Shown: piece after piece, positions 61,547 to 64,000 of the stretch
How positions within the stretch are numbered: position 1 is the first letter of the stretch
Layout of the letters: every line of letters begins with the position of its first letter
Assembly (NCBI RefSeq): GCF_017751145.1
Contig: NZ_CP046640.1
Span: 3,862,494 to 3,926,493, forward strand
Source of the DNA: Iocasia fonsfrigidae
GTDB taxonomy: Bacteria > Bacillota > Halanaerobiia > Halanaerobiales > DTU029
Reading direction: 5' to 3'
DNA length: 64,000 nt
Program-made: the position numbers and the translations under genes
Notes under the pieces: generated by a model
Told to the model about the DNA's origin: nothing
Seen by the model: the letters and a program-made list of their open reading frames with translations, nothing else
Databases searched by the model: none

Positions 61547-62203
61547 TTAATTATTATCCTTCTTATTAGCTGTTTTTTCCTCAGCAACTATCATTACCCG
61601 CCGGTAGGGTTCTTTGCCCTCACTATAGGTATTAACCCGCTCATCCCCCCGTAAAGTCATATGAATAATCCTCCGTTCATGAGGAGGCATGGGTTCAAGC
61701 ATTACCTTACGACCTGTTGATAATGCCTTACGGGCTAATTTATTGGCTAGTCTCTCCAGGGTACCCTTCCTTCTATCACGGTAACCATCAGCGTCTATTA
61801 AAACACGGTAATAGGATTCTATTGATTTATTAACAATTAAAGAAGTCAAATATTGTATCGCATCAAGGGTTTCACCCCTATGTCCTATAATAATACCCAG
61901 GTCTTTACTACTTATATTATATAATACCTGCTCATCATTTGTTTTATCTTTTAATACAGATATTTCAGCTTCAAAAGGCATTTTTTTAAAAATCTCATCT
62001 AAAAATTCTTTACCGACTTTAATGGGATTTACTTTAGGCTTTACTTCTACTACAGCATTTTTACTGCCTATAATACCAAAGATCCCTTTAGAACCTTCAT
62101 CTAATACTTTAACCTCAGCTTCATTTTTACTTATCTGTAATTTATCCAAAGCAAGGTTTAAGGCCTCATCGATAGTTTTACCTTCCTGCCTAATAACCTT
62201 CAT
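61547..62203 (-). CDS. jag: RNA-binding protein Jag/KhpB
   Basis: A 218-residue Jag: N-domain (IRQEGKTIDEALNLALDKL), type-II KH domain (LGIIIGHRGETLDAIQYLTSLIVNK) and R3H domain (LEPMPPHERRIIHMTL). Binds RNA; linked to cell elongation. Its start overlaps the yidC stop. Confidence 0.96.
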   Translation of the reverse strand: MKVIRQEGKTIDEALNLALDKLQISKNEAEVKVLDEGSKGIFGIIGSKNAVVEVKPKVNPIKVGKEFLDEIFKKMPFEAEISVLKDKTNDEQVLYNISSKDLGIIIGHRGETLDAIQYLTSLIVNKSIESYYRVLIDADGYRDRRKGTLERLANKLARKALSTGRKVMLEPMPPHERRIIHMTLRGDERVNTYSEGKEPYRRVMIVAEEKTANKKDNN

Positions 62204-62829
62204 TATTCTTTCACTACCTCCTTCTCATCAGGACTATTATAAATAATATATTGTTGTAGTGAGAGAAGTACAGTTTGAGTAAACCAGTAGATTAAAACAC
62301 CCGCTGGCAACTTAAAACCAACAAAGATTATAAAAAGCGGCATAATATACATCATCGTAGTATTCTGAGATGAACTGGCTGTAAATTGCTGTGTCAGGTA
62401 TGTTGAACCAAACATGGCTAAACCATTTAAAATAACCAGTGCTATATCAGGTTGAGCCAGGTTTTGTATCCATAAAAATGTTGTATTATCCATATCCAGA
62501 CCATAAATTGATCTGTATAAAGGGAAGATTATGATCATAGTTACTATCATTGGTAAACAACCTGCCATTGGGTTTGCATTATTTTCTTTGTATAATTTAG
62601 CTAATTCTTCCTGTTGTTTTTGTTTATCATCCTTATATTTTTCCTGTATCTCCTTCATCTTAGGTTGTAAATCCTGCATCTGTTTCATTGATTTCGTTTG
62701 TTTAGCCTGTAAGGGATACATTAATAATCTTATTATTACTGTAAAAATAATAATCGATAAACCATAATTATTAACCAATCCATTTATAAAAAGTAAAGCC
62801 TCACTCATTATATCTGTTAACCAACCCAT
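62203..62829 (-). CDS. yidC: Membrane protein insertase YidC/Oxa1
   Basis: A 208-residue Oxa1-type insertase with five hydrophobic segments. RLLMYPLQAKQTKSMKQMQDLQPKMKEIQEKY holds the conserved arginine in helix 1, followed by NPMAGCLPMIVTMIIIFPLY and the last helices. It lacks a lipobox, unlike SpoIIIJ of Bacillus. Confidence 0.96.
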   Translation of the reverse strand: MGWLTDIMSEALLFINGLVNNYGLSIIIFTVIIRLLMYPLQAKQTKSMKQMQDLQPKMKEIQEKYKDDKQKQQEELAKLYKENNANPMAGCLPMIVTMIIIFPLYRSIYGLDMDNTTFLWIQNLAQPDIALVILNGLAMFGSTYLTQQFTASSSQNTTMMYIMPLFIIFVGFKLPAGVLIYWFTQTVLLSLQQYIIYNSPDEKEVVKE

Positions 62830-62840
62830 TTTAATTCCTC

Positions 62841-63062
62841 CTATTCTACAGGGTCATATCCACCTTTATTAAAGGGATGACACCTGACTATCCGCTTGAT
62901 ACTTAATAAACAACCCCTGAAAACACCATATTTTAATATCGCCTCTTTAGAATATGCAGAACATGTTGGATAAAAACGGCAGCTTTTAGGCAGTAAAGGA
63001 GATATTATCCTTTGATAAATATTTATTAACATAATTAAAATTTTTTTCATTATCATTATCAT
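62841..63062 (-). CDS. yidD: Membrane protein insertion efficiency factor YidD
   Basis: A 73-residue Yid[39 protein letters not shown] and [14 protein letters not shown]. Three methionines in the first five codons make the start uncertain (63062, 63056 or 63050). Canonical place between rnpA and yidC. Confidence 0.96.
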   Translation of the reverse strand: MIMIMKKILIMLINIYQRIISPLLPKSCRFYPTCSAYSKEAILKYGVFRGCLLSIKRIVRCHPFNKGGYDPVE

Positions 63063-63076
63063 TATCTCCTTCTTTT

Positions 63077-63406
63077 TTAAGGCTTATCCCATATACCAGC
63101 TTTTTTATATAGTTTAATAACATCTCTTTCTAACCCTGAATATTGTAAATTAATAACCGGTTTACGGGCAATAAAAATAAGATCATAACCCTTTTTAACA
63201 CTGGAATTTAATCTAGTAATTTCCTTTAATCTTCTCCTTAGTTTATTCCTAACAACAGCATTACCAATTTTTTTACTAATAGAATAACCAATTCTATTAT
63301 AATCTAATCTATTGGGATAATAATATAAGACAAGATTATATGTTACAAAAGATTTTCCCCTGGAATAAACCCTGCTAAAATCTTTATTTTTTTTCAAACT
63401 CTCCAC
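63077..63406 (-). CDS. rnpA: Ribonuclease P protein component
   Basis: A 109-residue Rnp[50 protein letters not shown] (the RNR motif), [10 protein letters not shown]. Start GTG or a TTG three codons later. It is the first gene after its promoter; no rpmH precedes it. Confidence 0.95.
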   Translation of the reverse strand: MESLKKNKDFSRVYSRGKSFVTYNLVLYYYPNRLDYNRIGYSISKKIGNAVVRNKLRRRLKEITRLNSSVKKGYDLIFIARKPVINLQYSGLERDVIKLYKKAGIWDKP

Positions 63407-64000
63407 AAATAAGAAAAACCCCCCAACAGATTATATTTATAACTATTTTACCAGAAAACCTAACATTAATGTATTATTATAGCTATAATTACACAGTTTA
63501 TTATATGTTATTTAACAAATTGAGTCAAGGATCATTTATATTCACAGGGGATCTAATATAATTTAAAACTGTTGATAATCAAATAGATATCTGTTATTAT
63601 ATTATTAACATGCTGTTAATTATTCAGATGATTTTCAAACATACATATATACCTTTTTATTTGATTAACAACTTAATAATTTATATTATCCACAGATTGT
63701 TAGTTTTATCACCACTCTTTAATACTGTAATTATTCCCTTTTTAACTATAAGTTATCCACAAAACAAGTGTTTTTATCCACATTTTGTTGATAACAATTC
63801 CAAAAAGGTGGTTGTCTGTGGATAATTTTATCATTTATCCACATTTTATTAAATTAATTAAGCCATATTAATTTATTTAGGGCTAATTTAATTACCTTAT
63901 TCCTGTGGATAAAACAAATACTTATCCACAAAATTGTTAATAACTATTTAAAATTATTCTTTTTTACTATATAATTATATATATTTCAGGGGGTTTTTTT
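63407..64000. other. Chromosomal origin region (oriC) with DnaA-box cluster
   Basis: No gene is convincing here; a 71-residue plus-strand frame is AT-rich chance. Perfect DnaA boxes: TTATCCACA at 63686-63694, 63753-63761, 63774-63782, 63835-63843 and 63922-63930, and the inverse TGTGGATAA at 63817-63825 and 63904-63912. Variants TGTTGATAA (63786-63794) and TGTTAATAA (63935-63943) add to the cluster. AT-rich tracts near 63950-64000 could be the unwinding element. Position after rnpA and the window end fit the rnpA-oriC-dnaA arrangement; dnaA would lie just beyond. Confidence 0.93.
63500..63528 (-). promoter_or_regulatory. rnpA operon promoter
   Basis: TTGACT (63523-63528), 17 bases, TATAAT (63500-63505) on the minus strand. 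The transcript would start about 85 bases before rnpA, leaving no room for rpmH. Confidence 0.82.

Noticed and set aside
63610..63825. 71-residue plus-strand frame in oriC
   Set aside because: AT-rich chance frame that covers several DnaA boxes; no ribosome site.

Overview
The window is a low-GC Firmicutes chromosome segment ending at the replication origin. Noc, YyaC and the spore-type Lon (LonC) point to an endospore-lineage ancestor. The overall style (AT-rich, complete glycine-cleavage operon, fructose PTS, PspA/polyamine-synthase cluster) would fit the diderm Halanaerobiales, but that placement is a guess from gene content, not a sequence search. Most genes lie on the minus strand and so run away from the origin cluster at 63.4-64.0 kb.

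Layout. 1-0.9 kb: the 3' end of dnaB (+) and a small coupled gene. 1.0-6.8 kb: a minus-strand envelope-stress cluster (two DUF350 proteins, a K+ channel, a membrane-embedded spermidine-synthase-like enzyme, DUF4247, a DUF2617-like protein, PspA, DUF4178), broken by a structured repeat. 6.9-8.4 kb: a complete IS4-type insertion sequence with inverted repeats and a 10-bp target duplication. 8.5-13.0 kb: lonC, rplI, yybS, rpsR, ssb, rpsF. 13.4-31.1 kb: a phage-tail locus (tube, chaperone with a -1 frameshift site, tape measure, hub, very large adhesin-like fibres, lysis genes) with no head, portal, terminase, sheath or integrase gene. It is controlled from 31.1-34.0 kb by an XRE repressor and a sigma-70-like factor, and is best read as an F-type (non-contractile) tailocin or a domesticated tail module. 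34.0-39.7 kb: a fruR-fruK-EIIA-EIIBC-ptsH-ptsI operon. 39.9-42.1 kb: ychF, DUF951, MscS. 42.3-47.2 kb: gcvT-gcvH-gcvPA-gcvPB behind a glycine riboswitch. 47.3-52.0 kb: YkvI-like transporter, yyaC, bactofilin, M23 peptidase, DUF554, TrkA. 52.1-54.5 kb: an IS91-type HUH transposase unit followed by a tandem array of structured repeats. 54.9-63.4 kb: parB, parA, noc, rsmG, mnmG, mnmE, jag, yidC, yidD, rnpA. 63.5-64.0 kb: oriC with many DnaA boxes; rpmH is missing from its usual place.

Two observations stand out. First, the headless tail locus has a hub protein whose second fibronectin-III domain is cut in two by about 6.6 kb of inserted fibre genes, a canonical A_AAA_AAG frameshift site, and a tape-measure gene with no standard start codon. 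Second, a family of modular repeats recurs at 5.9, 13.2, 42.2, 46.6-47.0 and 53.7-54.5 kb. Their stems change sequence between copies but keep pairing, which indicates selection on an RNA or DNA fold. Most intact copies end in a DnaA box, and the tandem copies share both ends with the HUH transposase unit, so they may be its non-autonomous partners.
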